Origin: Microbacteriaceae bacterium
GTDB taxonomy: Bacteria > Actinomycetota > Actinomycetes > Actinomycetales > Microbacteriaceae
DNA length: 33,861 nucleotides
Direction: 5' to 3'
Assembly (NCBI GenBank): GCA_021741825.1
Contig: JAIOXB010000005.1
Location: 1 to 33,861 of the forward strand
The notes beneath the pieces were generated by a model that saw only the letters and a list, made by a program, of their open reading frames with translations, did not search any database and had not been told where the DNA came from. The position numbers were made by a program, and so were the translations under genes. Below, in pieces: positions 16,684 through 24,896 of the stretch. The stretch's first letter is position 1, and the number at the start of each line of letters is the position of its first letter.

Positions 16684-17699
16684 CAGAGGTGCGTGACCTC
16701 CGCAGCCAGAGGGGCGAGGAAAGTCGTGGCCGTCTCGTGGAGCACTTTGCCGAGTTCGGCGTTGTCCAGACCCATCACTCTCTCTACTGTCTGAACCGGG
16801 TTCATGTCCGCCATGTCGAACGGGTAGTCGCTTCCCAGGAAAACTCGATCCGCACCCATTCGGTTGATCAACAGGGCCAGCGACTGATCGTCGTGAGTGA
16901 GCGAATCGAACCAGAAATGCTTCAAGAGAGTGGAAGGCGCGACAGGAAGATGAACCTTGGGCTCTGGTCGAGCCGCCCAGCCGTGATCGAATCGTCCGAT
17001 TTGATAGGGCAGGAAGCCGCCACCGTGCAGCAGTCCGAACCGAAGACGTGGGTGCCGTGTCAACACCCCCCCGAACATGAGCGACCCCGCCGCGAGCGTC
17101 GTGTCGGTCGGGTTTCCCACGAAGTTGTGCAGATAGTGCGCCTTCATTCGGCCGGTTCCCTCAACCACGTCGTGGGGATGAAGGACAATTGGCATTCCGG
17201 CCAGCGCGATGGCCGCCCAGATTGGATCGAGTTCTGGCGCATCGAGATTGACTCCGGCGACGTTCGTGGCGAGTTCAACCCCAACCACATGAGGTGATTG
17301 TGCCAGTCGGGACAGTTCCGCGATCGCGAAATCAGCGCTCTGCATCGGAAGCGTTGCAAGGACAACGAACCTGTCCGGGCTCGCCTCTGCCATCGCAATC
17401 ATCGAATCGTTGTGGCTGGCGGCGACGAGCGCTGCAAGTTCAGCGTCAACGTGATAGTTGAAGTGTGTCGGGGGGACACTGAGCGCTTGAACGTCAATTC
17501 GCATCGCATCCATGTCCTTGATGCGCGCTTCGTGGTCGAACATTCCGATTGGCATCGGTCCACTCCGGCGTCCGTCTTCATAGACAAACGTGCAATTCGA
17601 GCCGTCCAGTTCGATGCGAGGCGCTAGTTGCGGTGCTTCGCTTTTCATCCTCTCGATGTGATCGGCAGGAACGGTGTGGGCATGTACGTCAATGGTCAT
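16683..17699 (-). CDS. Amidohydrolase-2 family protein, ACMSD-like decarboxylase/hydrolase
   Basis: The protein has 338 residues, normal for the ACMSD-related branch. Metal and catalytic residues are HAH at 6-8, His174 in LHPHD, His225 in LLHGGGFLPYQIGRFDHGW, and Asp291 in GSDYPFD. These match, each shifted by three, the zinc ligands and catalytic His I recall for Pseudomonas ACMSD (9, 11, 177, 228, 294). Relatives non-oxidatively decarboxylate aromatic or muconate-type acids; some are hydrolases. The ATG has a TTGGAG site and starts 11 bases inside the permease end. The gene sits between an importer and a TSUP permease, so it probably acts on the imported compound or an intermediate. Confidence 0.88.
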   Translation of the reverse strand: MTIDVHAHTVPADHIERMKSEAPQLAPRIELDGSNCTFVYEDGRRSGPMPIGMFDHEARIKDMDAMRIDVQALSVPPTHFNYHVDAELAALVAASHNDSMIAMAEASPDRFVVLATLPMQSADFAIAELSRLAQSPHVVGVELATNVAGVNLDAPELDPIWAAIALAGMPIVLHPHDVVEGTGRMKAHYLHNFVGNPTDTTLAAGSLMFGGVLTRHPRLRFGLLHGGGFLPYQIGRFDHGWAARPEPKVHLPVAPSTLLKHFWFDSLTHDDQSLALLINRMGADRVFLGSDYPFDMADMNPVQTVERVMGLDNAELGKVLHETATTFLAPLAAEVTHL

Positions 17700-18537
17700 T
17701 TTTCTCCAAGTCAGGGCGGGATACTGCAGTGGATCTCCAGAAGACGATTCTCTTCTCTGCGAAGGAAATCAGCAGATACGCACTGACTCCAATCACCAGG
17801 AAGCACAGAATAAGAACCCAGGCGGCGGGGGTGTCGTAGCTCGAGCGATACCTCAACAGCAAGAAGCCAAGGCCCGCGTCCGCCCCGACAAACTCCGAGA
17901 CGATTGCACCGATGATTGCGGTTGTCGCGCCGAGTTGCAAACCGCCAAAGATAACGGGCAGCGCAGAGGGAACTCGCAGCTTCAACAGTGTCTGGAGTTT
18001 TGATGCTCCGAGTGACTGCATGAGGGAAACGCTGTTTGCGTTGGCTAGCGACAACCCGGACAGCGTCGTGATAAACACGGCGTAGAAACACGCAATGGCC
18101 GCCTGCACCGCCTTGCCCTCAATTCCGAAACCGAACCACGCGATGATCAGCGGGGCGATGATGACGGTCGGAACTGCTTCCAGCGCGCTGAGCGCCGGAA
18201 GATACGCGGCTCGAAGAACGCTCGATGACCCGAGCAACAATCCGAGAAGGAAACCAACCGCGGCACCCAGGGCGAATCCGGCAAGTGTCTCGATCAACGT
18301 TCGAGAGGCGTGGATGCCAAAGGTTTCTGATCCCAACACGCGTGGAATCGATGTCAGAACGGCTTCAGGCCCTGGCAAAAGAATGGGATGCAAGACTTCG
18401 AGCTGTGTCACCACGAACCAGACAAGGAGGATTGCCGGGAAGAGCGCGGCGGTTATCCAGTAGGGCGATACCTTCCTGCGCTTCTTTTGAGGGTCGAGTA
18501 GCGTCGCCTGTGCGCCGCTTGTGGCTGCTGTGCTCAT
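17689..18537 (-). CDS. NitT/TauT-type ABC transporter permease, second subunit
   Basis: From ATG at 18537, which overlaps the preceding permease stop by 4 bases (ATGA), the protein has 282 residues; a longer upstream frame lies in the neighbour and is rejected. About six membrane segments follow a Lys/Arg-rich cytoplasmic N-terminus. The ATPase-contact loop is QSLGASKLQTLLKLRVPSALP, and LSALEAVPTVIIAPLIIAWFGFG is typical of the SsuC/TauC permease group. It is paired with the next permease upstream, so the channel is probably a heterodimer, less common than the single-permease Tau/Ssu systems. Confidence 0.9.
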   Translation of the reverse strand: MSTAATSGAQATLLDPQKKRRKVSPYWITAALFPAILLVWFVVTQLEVLHPILLPGPEAVLTSIPRVLGSETFGIHASRTLIETLAGFALGAAVGFLLGLLLGSSSVLRAAYLPALSALEAVPTVIIAPLIIAWFGFGIEGKAVQAAIACFYAVFITTLSGLSLANANSVSLMQSLGASKLQTLLKLRVPSALPVIFGGLQLGATTAIIGAIVSEFVGADAGLGFLLLRYRSSYDTPAAWVLILCFLVIGVSAYLLISFAEKRIVFWRSTAVSRPDLEKNDH

Positions 18538-19367
18538 GACTTTTTGCCTCGCTCGCTCTCGGACCAAAAGACCGCTTTTCTTTCAAGCACATCCATGATC
18601 GACACCAATGACACCGCGATGGTCAGAACCACGGTGATGACAGCCAGCGTCAAGGGCATGTTCAACTGAATAGAGAATTCCTTGACCAGTTTGCCGAGAC
18701 CGTTTGATGCGGACGACAAAATCTCGGCCACTAGGACACCGGTGAACGAGAGCAGCATTGCGTGCTTCATGCCCACCAAGACGATCGGCACGGCTGAAGG
18801 CATTTGCAGCTTGCGGAACAACTGCACACGCGTTGCGTTGAGCGACCGCATGAACGTGAACTCCGCAGCGCTGGGAAGTGAAAGTCCGACCATCGTGTTG
18901 ATCCAGACCGGGAAGAAGCAAATGGCGACCGCGATGGCGATCTTGCTTTCAGGTCCGAAGCCCAGCGCCCCGATCAGGACGGGAGCTAAGACGATTTTGG
19001 GAAGGGCTTGAAGCGCGATTGCATAGGGCGTGATGGCGGTGCGGACAAATGGAGAAGTCCCCAGCACGACGCCCATGGTGATTCCGAAGGCCACACCAAT
19101 CGTCCAGGCGATCAACACGGACGACAGGGTACTGGCCAAATCCTCCCACCAATACCCTCCAATAATGAGCTGCCCGAGCCCCCAGATTGTGTCGGACACC
19201 GTCGGGATGAGAACGCGATTTAGCACACCGAGGGTCGGAAGAATTTCCCACAGAGCCAGGAAGACCACGAGCGTGACGGTACCGACGATGACCGATTGTG
19301 TCGTGGACTTACTCTGTTTTCTGAGTTCTTTGCCGCGAGACCGGACGTCGGCAGCGGTGGAGGTCAT
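18534..19367 (-). CDS. NitT/TauT-type ABC transporter permease, first subunit
   Basis: The 277 residues include about six membrane segments. The coupling loop is MRSLNATRVQLFRKLQMPSAVP, and ALQALPKIVLAPVLIGALGFG is the conserved segment of the SsuC/TauC/ThiX type. It overlaps the ATPase gene by 4 bases on one side and the second permease by 4 on the other, so all three are translated as a unit. It shares layout but only moderate sequence with the second permease, consistent with an old duplication. The partner binding lipoprotein and ATPase are directly upstream. Confidence 0.9.
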   Translation of the reverse strand: MTSTAADVRSRGKELRKQSKSTTQSVIVGTVTLVVFLALWEILPTLGVLNRVLIPTVSDTIWGLGQLIIGGYWWEDLASTLSSVLIAWTIGVAFGITMGVVLGTSPFVRTAITPYAIALQALPKIVLAPVLIGALGFGPESKIAIAVAICFFPVWINTMVGLSLPSAAEFTFMRSLNATRVQLFRKLQMPSAVPIVLVGMKHAMLLSFTGVLVAEILSSASNGLGKLVKEFSIQLNMPLTLAVITVVLTIAVSLVSIMDVLERKAVFWSESERGKKS

Positions 19368-20140
19368 GCCAGGCCTAACATTTCGCGAGCCTGGACCACG
19401 AGCTTGGTGAACTCTGGGCGCCCATAGAGCTCGGGCTTACGCGGCCGCTCAAACGGAACATCGATGACTCCGATGAGGCGGCCCGGTCGTGCACTCATCA
19501 CGGCGATTCGATCCGACATGAACACCGCCTCGCTGATGTTGTGCGTGACCAATACCGCGGTCGATCCCGAGTGGCTTTGAAGCCGCAAGAGCTCTTGGTT
19601 CATTGTCTCGCGGGTGAATTCATCGAGAGCACCGAAGGGCTCATCGAGAAGGAGAAGTTTCGGGTGGTGAATGAGCACGCGACAGAGCGCAGCACGCTGC
19701 TGCATTCCACCCGACAATTGCCACGGATACGATTTGGCGAATTCTGTCATGCCGACCATCTCCAAAAGCTCTTCGGCTTTCGCAACATAGTCCTTTTTGT
19801 TCAAGCCAAAGACTTCGATCGGGAGAAGAACGTTTTCAATCGTTGTCCTCCACGGGAACATGACCGCTTGCTGGAACATCATGCCGATGTCTCGGCGTGG
19901 CTTTGTCATTTCTTCGCCGGCGATCGTGATTATTCCCTCGGAGGCTTTCAGCAAACCGCCCATGATGTTGAGGGCGGTCGACTTACCGCAACCACTGGGA
20001 CCCAGGAGGGAGAGAAACTCCCCCTCCCGGGCCTCAAGGTCAAGGCCACTGAGCGCAACGATTTCATTGCTACCCGACTGGTACTTCTTAGAGACACCCT
20101 CTAAGCGGACCAGTACTTTGGAATCGTTATTCTTTGGCAT
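19364..20140 (-). CDS. NitT/TauT-type ABC transporter ATP-binding protein
   Basis: The 258 residues have all ATPase motifs: Walker A GPSGCGKST (47-55), Q-loop MFQQAVMFPW, signature LSGGMQQR (142-149), Walker B LLLLDE (162-167) with DEPFGALDEFTR, and H-loop His200 in VTHNISEAV. The D-loop sequence FGALDEFTR and the end APGRLIGVIDVPFERPR are characteristic of the TauB/SsuB/NrtD group. It powers import with the two downstream permeases. It is 25 bases after the lipoprotein gene and overlaps the next gene by 4 bases. Confidence 0.95.
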   Translation of the reverse strand: MPKNNDSKVLVRLEGVSKKYQSGSNEIVALSGLDLEAREGEFLSLLGPSGCGKSTALNIMGGLLKASEGIITIAGEEMTKPRRDIGMMFQQAVMFPWRTTIENVLLPIEVFGLNKKDYVAKAEELLEMVGMTEFAKSYPWQLSGGMQQRAALCRVLIHHPKLLLLDEPFGALDEFTRETMNQELLRLQSHSGSTAVLVTHNISEAVFMSDRIAVMSARPGRLIGVIDVPFERPRKPELYGRPEFTKLVVQAREMLGLA

Positions 20141-20165
20141 TTCAGCGGCCTTTCGTTTGTACTAG

Positions 20166-21233
20166 TTAGTAGTTCGCTGCGTCTGATTCGACCCGAGCGC
20201 GGTCGAAGTCATTGGCAACACTGAGGTAATCGGTGTTGAGGAACACCGACAGATCGACGTCTTGAGCGTTGTCAATCGTCGACGCGATGAGAGCCAAGAA
20301 CGCGCTGGTTCCGGCCTCGTTGTGTGCACCGTACGCCGCTGAATCCGCGGGTGGCACCTGGGTGAGCGACAGCGCGAAGCGCAATCCACCCTGAGAGATG
20401 CCATCCATGTTTTCTTCGAACGCAGCCGGGATTACTTCCTTCAACATTCCAATACATGCTTCATTGTTTTGGAGGCAGAAGTGCGTTCCCATCGCGGTGC
20501 CCTTGGCAAAGAGACCCCATGCATCGCCCTTTTCTTCGAGCTTTGCGCTCGTCGTGATGATTCCACGAGCCGGGAATGTCTTGAACTCGGCAGGAGTCAG
20601 GTCAACCAGGTTCAAACCCTGAGTCTGCAACGCGAAGATGTCGTTGTACGCGGTTGAGTAGGCATCAACGTTTCCGCCTTCAATCGCAGCAAACGTCTCT
20701 GGTCCACCGTCACCGATTGGGATCAGGGTAGCGCCAGTGATGGGGTCGATTCCTTCATTGATGAGTGATGCCTCAAGGAAGGAAACCTCGCCGCCACCGG
20801 GTTCCGAGATACCGATGTTCTTGCCAGCAAGACCAGCGATGCTCGTGATACCTGAGGATTCCGGAGCGAAGATACCGAAAATCGCACCGGTCGAGTAGGT
20901 GTAGAGGTTGATGAGGTCAAGACCAACAACAATTCCTTCACCGACAGCGGGCATCGATGGGTTACCCGCATCGATGTTGCCAGCGACGAGCTGTTCCACA
21001 ACGTCGCCACTACCGCCAACTGCTTCGAACGTGACATCGAGTCCCAATTCGTCGTAGTAGCCGAGTTCAGACGCTGCAAGCCAGCCCCACCATTCAGCAG
21101 TGAAGGTGTCGCCGGATGCCATGCCCATAACGATTGAAACTTTCTCGGTAGGGGCGGCTGGAGCACACGCAGAAAGAGCAAAGGCGCCAACGGCCAAAAT
21201 CGCCATTGAGCCAAGCCGTCTCGTTTTGTTCAT
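20166..21233 (-). CDS. ABC transporter substrate-binding lipoprotein, NMT1/TauA-like
   Basis: From ATG at 21233, with a strong AAGGAG site, the protein has 355 residues; an earlier in-frame ATG at 21281 has no such site. The signal peptide ends in the lipobox LSAC with Cys23, so it is membrane-tethered by lipid. The mature protein follows the NMT1/SsuA pattern: YYDELGLDVTFEAVGGSGDVVEQLVAGNIDAGNPSMPAVGEGI, AGKNIGISEPGGGE, and IEGGNVDAYSTAYNDIFAL. These binders take small organic anions or heterocycles (taurine, sulfonates, thiamine precursors, aromatics); the ligand cannot be told from sequence. An inverted repeat 61 bases upstream resembles the one before the ThDP gene. Confidence 0.93.
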   Translation of the reverse strand: MNKTRRLGSMAILAVGAFALSACAPAAPTEKVSIVMGMASGDTFTAEWWGWLAASELGYYDELGLDVTFEAVGGSGDVVEQLVAGNIDAGNPSMPAVGEGIVVGLDLINLYTYSTGAIFGIFAPESSGITSIAGLAGKNIGISEPGGGEVSFLEASLINEGIDPITGATLIPIGDGGPETFAAIEGGNVDAYSTAYNDIFALQTQGLNLVDLTPAEFKTFPARGIITTSAKLEEKGDAWGLFAKGTAMGTHFCLQNNEACIGMLKEVIPAAFEENMDGISQGGLRFALSLTQVPPADSAAYGAHNEAGTSAFLALIASTIDNAQDVDLSVFLNTDYLSVANDFDRARVESDAANY

Positions 21234-21293
21234 TTGTTTCTCCTTATGATGGTTTTTAGTTTTCTTTCTGTACCTTTTCATACCGAACCCGAT

Positions 21294-21310
21294 ATCTCGC
21301 GATGCGAGAT
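21294..21310. promoter_or_regulatory. Inverted-repeat operator candidate before the importer gene
   Basis: ATCTCGC GAT GCGAGAT is a perfect 7-3-7 inverted repeat lying between the aldo/keto reductase stop and the lipoprotein gene. Its core TCTC-N7-GAGA is the same as in the repeat at 29253-29271 beside the IclR gene, so the same regulator may bind both. It would give the importer genes their own controlled promoter. Confidence 0.6.
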
Positions 21311-21320
21311 TGTGAGCCCC

Positions 21321-22262
21321 CTAGGTGCGAACCTCTGCAACGATCGCGGAGATTGCCACTAAGTCTTCGGTGGATAACACGGCATCTGCTGCTCGGGTGT
21401 TGTCCACTACCTGTTGGGGGCGAGAAGCCCCCGTGATGACGCACGAAACTGAGGATTGGCGAAGGATCCACTGGATTGCCGCAACCAGTGGGTCGTAGCC
21501 CTCGGCGATGAGAGCGGACACGATGTCTTTCGCGAGATTTTTGTCCTCGTCGCTGAACCAGTCCTGATAAAGCTTGATGGTCGCGAGCCTGGTGTCTTCC
21601 GGGTCCGCTTTTCCGTGCTGGTACTTTCCCGTGAGCAAACCGCTCGCCAGTGGATAGTAGGGCACAAACGCCGTTCCCGTCGCCTCGCAGAAATCGAATA
21701 CGCCGTCCGTTTCCGAACCCGTTCGGATCATCGAATACTCGTTTTGGACGGACACATATTTTGCGAAACCATTTGCGGTAGAGACGTCGTGGGCTTCTTT
21801 CAATTCAGCGGCCGTCGCGTTCGAGACACCGATTTCTCGGACCAGTCCCTCGAGGACCAGGTCATTCAATGCGCCGAGGGTTTCCTCGAGCGGAACCTTG
21901 GGGTCCGGCCTGTGCAGCTGATACAGGTCGATGTAATCAGTGCCGAGCCGAGTAAGGCTTCCCTGAACCGCCTTGCGAATCCAGTCCGCCGACGCGCCAC
22001 CGCTCTCTGGTTGGTCGGGCAACACCAAACCAAACTTGGTCGCAACGATGACGCTGCTTCGCTTGGATTTGATGGCCTCGCCGAGGAAAGTCTCTGAACG
22101 TGTCTCGCCGTACTTGTCCGCGGTATCGAAGTAATTGATCCCGCACTCGAGAGCGACATCAACGATTTCCTGAGTCGCTTTTTGGTCCAGTCCGCGGCCC
22201 ATGTTGTTGCAGCCGATACCCAGTACTGACGAACTGAGTGAACCGATTGTTCGCAGCATCAT
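21321..22262 (-). CDS. Aldo/keto reductase
   Basis: From ATG at 22262, which overlaps the thiolase stop (ATGATG containing TGA), the protein has 313 residues, the normal AKR size. Catalytic residues Asp46, Tyr51, Lys76 and His117 are all present (NYFDTADKYG, VATKFG, YQLHRPDP). Cofactor-binding motifs near the C-terminus include the segment around CVITGASRPQQVVDN. It should reduce a carbonyl or oxidise an alcohol with NADP(H). A longer upstream frame lies antisense-free but inside the thiolase gene and is rejected. The substrate in this pathway is unknown; it may interconvert an aldehyde or ketone intermediate. Confidence 0.92.
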   Translation of the reverse strand: MMLRTIGSLSSSVLGIGCNNMGRGLDQKATQEIVDVALECGINYFDTADKYGETRSETFLGEAIKSKRSSVIVATKFGLVLPDQPESGGASADWIRKAVQGSLTRLGTDYIDLYQLHRPDPKVPLEETLGALNDLVLEGLVREIGVSNATAAELKEAHDVSTANGFAKYVSVQNEYSMIRTGSETDGVFDFCEATGTAFVPYYPLASGLLTGKYQHGKADPEDTRLATIKLYQDWFSDEDKNLAKDIVSALIAEGYDPLVAAIQWILRQSSVSCVITGASRPQQVVDNTRAADAVLSTEDLVAISAIVAEVRT

Positions 22263-23401
22263 GATGGCTCCTCGTTTCCGAGAATCGCCGTGGCGTGTGA
22301 GGCCAGGGTCATCCCCATTCCGTGGACGAGAGACAGTTTTGCTCCGTCGTGTTGTCGAGCGCCGGCCGTGCCGCGAAGTTGTGCCACGGCCTCGATCATG
22401 AGGAACATCGACAGCATTCCCGGATGCGAGAAGGACAGGCCTCCGCCGTTGGGGTTCAACGACAATTCCCCGCCGGGCGCGAGGCGACCGTTCTCGACAA
22501 ACGACCCGCCTTCGCCCTTTGCGCAAAAACCAAGGTCCTCCATCAGAATCAGCAAGCTGATAGTGAATGCGTCGTAAACGTGGGCCGTATCGATATCGGC
22601 AATTCCAACCCCGGCTTGTTCGAATGCGCGCTTGGCCGAAACCGACGCCCTCGTGCTGGTGAAATCGGGCATTTGCGAAATGTTGCGGTGGTTTTGCGCT
22701 TCACCGGTTCCCAGTACCCACACGGGTTTCTGCTTGAGCGATCGCGCCCGTGCCCCCGAGGTGACGACGATTGCGCCCGCACCATCCGTGACAAGGCAGC
22801 AATCAAGTTTGTGTAACGGTGACGCGACGATTCCTGAACTCAAAACCTCGTCGACCGTGAGCGGCGTGGGGTACGGGGCTTCTGGGTTGAGCAACGCCCA
22901 CTCCCGCGCCGAGACAGCGTATTGGGCCAACTGCTCGCTCGTGGTTCCGAACTCTTTCATGTGCCGGTGAGCAATCATTCCGAAAGCGCCGACGGGGTGA
23001 ATGAGGCCGTACTGCTGCTCGTACACCGACTGCTCCGCCATGCTGACGAGCTTTCCTGCATCCGTTCGTTGCGTGCTTCCGTAGACAATCAGTGCGACCT
23101 CGCAAAGACCCTGGTTGATCATGGCGACTGCGTGGCCCAGATGCTGAACAAAAGAACATCCGCCGGTTGACGTCGAGTCAACAACGTTGGGCGAAAGCCC
23201 CAGATATTCGGCCATGGTCAAGGTCGGCATCGCGTAGTAGGACGACGACGAAAAAACTGCGTCGATGTCAGACATCTGCAAACCGGCTTCTTCAACCGCG
23301 CGTTTCGCAGCTAGGGCGGCTAACCCAACAGGAGACCTGTCAGTGGTCTTGAACGTATCGATCTGGGCGGCGCCCACGATAGCGACTGACTTATCGGCCA
23401 T
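22259..23401 (-). CDS. SCP2-type thiolase / lipid-transfer-like acyltransferase
   Basis: From ATG at 23401 with a GGAGG site the protein has 380 residues. It opens AIVGAAQIDTFKTTDRSP, typical of the SCP2/Ltp thiolase group. Cys82 in STGGCSFVQHLGHA sits where the nucleophile is expected, and His326 lies in LSFSHPGML. The second catalytic cysteine of classical thiolases (CxG near the C-terminus) is replaced by LVHGMGMTLASH. Such proteins usually pair with a DUF35 subunit, and one lies immediately upstream with an 11-base overlap. The complex may cleave a beta-ketoacyl-CoA with CoA, or act as a retro-aldolase on a beta-hydroxyacyl-CoA as Ltp2 does. The second possibility is suggested by the missing cysteine. 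Confidence 0.87.
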   Translation of the reverse strand: MADKSVAIVGAAQIDTFKTTDRSPVGLAALAAKRAVEEAGLQMSDIDAVFSSSSYYAMPTLTMAEYLGLSPNVVDSTSTGGCSFVQHLGHAVAMINQGLCEVALIVYGSTQRTDAGKLVSMAEQSVYEQQYGLIHPVGAFGMIAHRHMKEFGTTSEQLAQYAVSAREWALLNPEAPYPTPLTVDEVLSSGIVASPLHKLDCCLVTDGAGAIVVTSGARARSLKQKPVWVLGTGEAQNHRNISQMPDFTSTRASVSAKRAFEQAGVGIADIDTAHVYDAFTISLLILMEDLGFCAKGEGGSFVENGRLAPGGELSLNPNGGGLSFSHPGMLSMFLMIEAVAQLRGTAGARQHDGAKLSLVHGMGMTLASHATAILGNEEPS

Positions 23402-23804
23402 GTGACACCTCCATTCGGAAATGCACAACCGGGTGCTCGTTGTCGGGGTGTTCAATTTCGGCGACCACCGGCAAACCGATGCTGATCGCCTCGGGTTCCG
23501 ACCCGACGAGATCGGCCATCATCCGATAGCCCTCCTCGAGATCCACCATGACGATCGTGTACGGAACCTGGTCTTCGAGCGCCGGGTTTCCCGCGCGATA
23601 CTGCGTGGTGAACGAATAGATGGTGCCTCGCCCAGAACCTACGCGCGATTCAATGTCGTCACTGTGGCAGTTCGGGCACAGTGTTCGCGGGTAAAAGTGC
23701 GATGTCGAACAAGCCAGGCAGAAACCGTAGGTGAGGTTTCCGTCGGCGAGCGCCGAGAAATACAGTTTCTCCTCGCCGCGAGGCGCGATCTGTGGGCGGG
23801 TCAT
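23391..23804 (-). CDS. DUF35 Zn-ribbon/OB-fold protein, thiolase partner
   Basis: The 137 residues carry a rubredoxin-like zinc ribbon with Cys29-x2-Cys32 and Cys43-x2-Cys46 (FCLACS and LCPNCHS), then an OB-fold beginning GTIYSFTTQYRAG and ending ISIGLPVVAEIE. Proteins of this kind form heteromers with SCP2-type thiolases and channel or position acyl-CoA. Its ATG overlaps the dehydrogenase stop (ATGA) and its end overlaps the thiolase start by 11 bases, so stoichiometric production with the thiolase is expected. Confidence 0.92.
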   Translation of the reverse strand: MTRPQIAPRGEEKLYFSALADGNLTYGFCLACSTSHFYPRTLCPNCHSDDIESRVGSGRGTIYSFTTQYRAGNPALEDQVPYTIVMVDLEEGYRMMADLVGSEPEAISIGLPVVAEIEHPDNEHPVVHFRMEVSHGR

Positions 23805-24883
23805 TTCACTCCCACCCCACTCAACGCGGCGATCGCCTGCGAAATTGCGTCGCCGACTTCAGTTGTCGAGGAGTTACCGCCCAAATCCTTGGTCAGCGTT
23901 TGTCCTTCGCGAGTCACGTGGTTGATTGCCTCGGCGAGGAGCTCCGCTGCAGCGCTTTCCCCGAGGTTCTCGAGCATCATCACCGCGGACCACACCTGAC
24001 CGATCGGGTTCGCGATGCCCATTCCCGCGATATCCGGGGCCGAACCATGAACAGGTTCGAACAGTCCCGGTCCGCTGTTGGGGTTGATGTTTGCGGATGG
24101 CGCAACACCGAGGCTTCCGACGACGGCAGCACCGATGTCGCTCAAAATGTCGCCGAAAAGATTCGACGCAACAATCACGTCCAGCGTTTGGGGGTGGCTG
24201 ACAAGACGCGCGGCCAGCGCATCGACGTGCATCGACTGCCAACTCACGTCCGGATAGTCGGTCATGACGTCCTCAACGACCTCGTCCCAGAACGTCATCG
24301 AGTGAATGATTCCGTTTGACTTGGTCGCTGAAATAAGCGTCTTCGAACGTCGCGACGCGAGCTCCGCAGCGAACCGGACGACCCGCTCGATTCCCACGCG
24401 GGTGAAGACTGCTTCTTGCACAGCAACTTCTCTGACAGTTCCGCGGTTGAATCGCCCACCGACCTCGCTGTATTCGCCCTCGGTGTTTTCGCGCACAATC
24501 CGGAAATCAATCTGTGGAACCGGGTCGCGCAACGGCGACTCGATTCCCGGCAAAAGCGTCACGGGGCGAAGGTTGATATAGAGGTCAAACTCACGTCTGA
24601 TCGGGATGAGCAACCCCCACAGTGAGACGTGGTCGGGAACACTCGGCCAACCCACGGCGCCAAGGAAGATCGCGTCGTGGGCGGCCAAGGTCTGAAGCCC
24701 GTCGTCGGGCATCATCGTTCCCGTGGTTAAGTAACGCTCGCAGGACCAATCCAGCTCGGTCCAGTCCATGGTGAATCCGTGTATTTGTGCCACTTCGTTG
24801 ACGAGTTTTTGGGCAACGGGAACTACCTCGCAACCGATTCCATCTCCTGGAATCGTCGCGATGCGGTAGCTCGTGGTTGCCAT
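23801..24883 (-). CDS. TtuC/DmlA-type beta-decarboxylating dehydrogenase
   Basis: The 360 residues form a complete isopropylmalate-dehydrogenase-like enzyme. IPGDGIGCEVVP (11-22) opens the fold; LLIPIRREFDLYINLRP supplies the substrate arginines, and RENTEGEYSEVGGR (131-144) is the tartrate/D-malate dehydrogenase version of the loop rather than the leucine-biosynthesis version. Lys188, Asp221, Asp245 and Asp249 are the catalytic and metal residues, and EPVHGSAPDIAGMGIANP binds NAD. It should oxidise and decarboxylate a (2R)-malate-like hydroxy-diacid to a 2-oxoacid and CO2. In this operon the 2-oxoacid could pass to the ThDP enzyme. The real substrate is not known. Confidence 0.9.
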   Translation of the reverse strand: MATTSYRIATIPGDGIGCEVVPVAQKLVNEVAQIHGFTMDWTELDWSCERYLTTGTMMPDDGLQTLAAHDAIFLGAVGWPSVPDHVSLWGLLIPIRREFDLYINLRPVTLLPGIESPLRDPVPQIDFRIVRENTEGEYSEVGGRFNRGTVREVAVQEAVFTRVGIERVVRFAAELASRRSKTLISATKSNGIIHSMTFWDEVVEDVMTDYPDVSWQSMHVDALAARLVSHPQTLDVIVASNLFGDILSDIGAAVVGSLGVAPSANINPNSGPGLFEPVHGSAPDIAGMGIANPIGQVWSAVMMLENLGESAAAELLAEAINHVTREGQTLTKDLGGNSSTTEVGDAISQAIAALSGVGVK

Positions 24884-24896
24884 GATGTGTCTCTCG

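Noticed and set aside
22263-22526. N-terminal extension of the aldo/keto reductase frame by 88 residues.
   Set aside because: It lies inside the thiolase gene, is Arg-rich and low in hydrophobic pattern, and the ATG at 22262 overlapping the thiolase stop is the natural start.
23801-24883. Reading the dehydrogenase as 3-isopropylmalate dehydrogenase (leucine biosynthesis).
   Set aside because: The RENTEGEYSEVGGR loop is of the tartrate/D-malate type and no leu genes are nearby.
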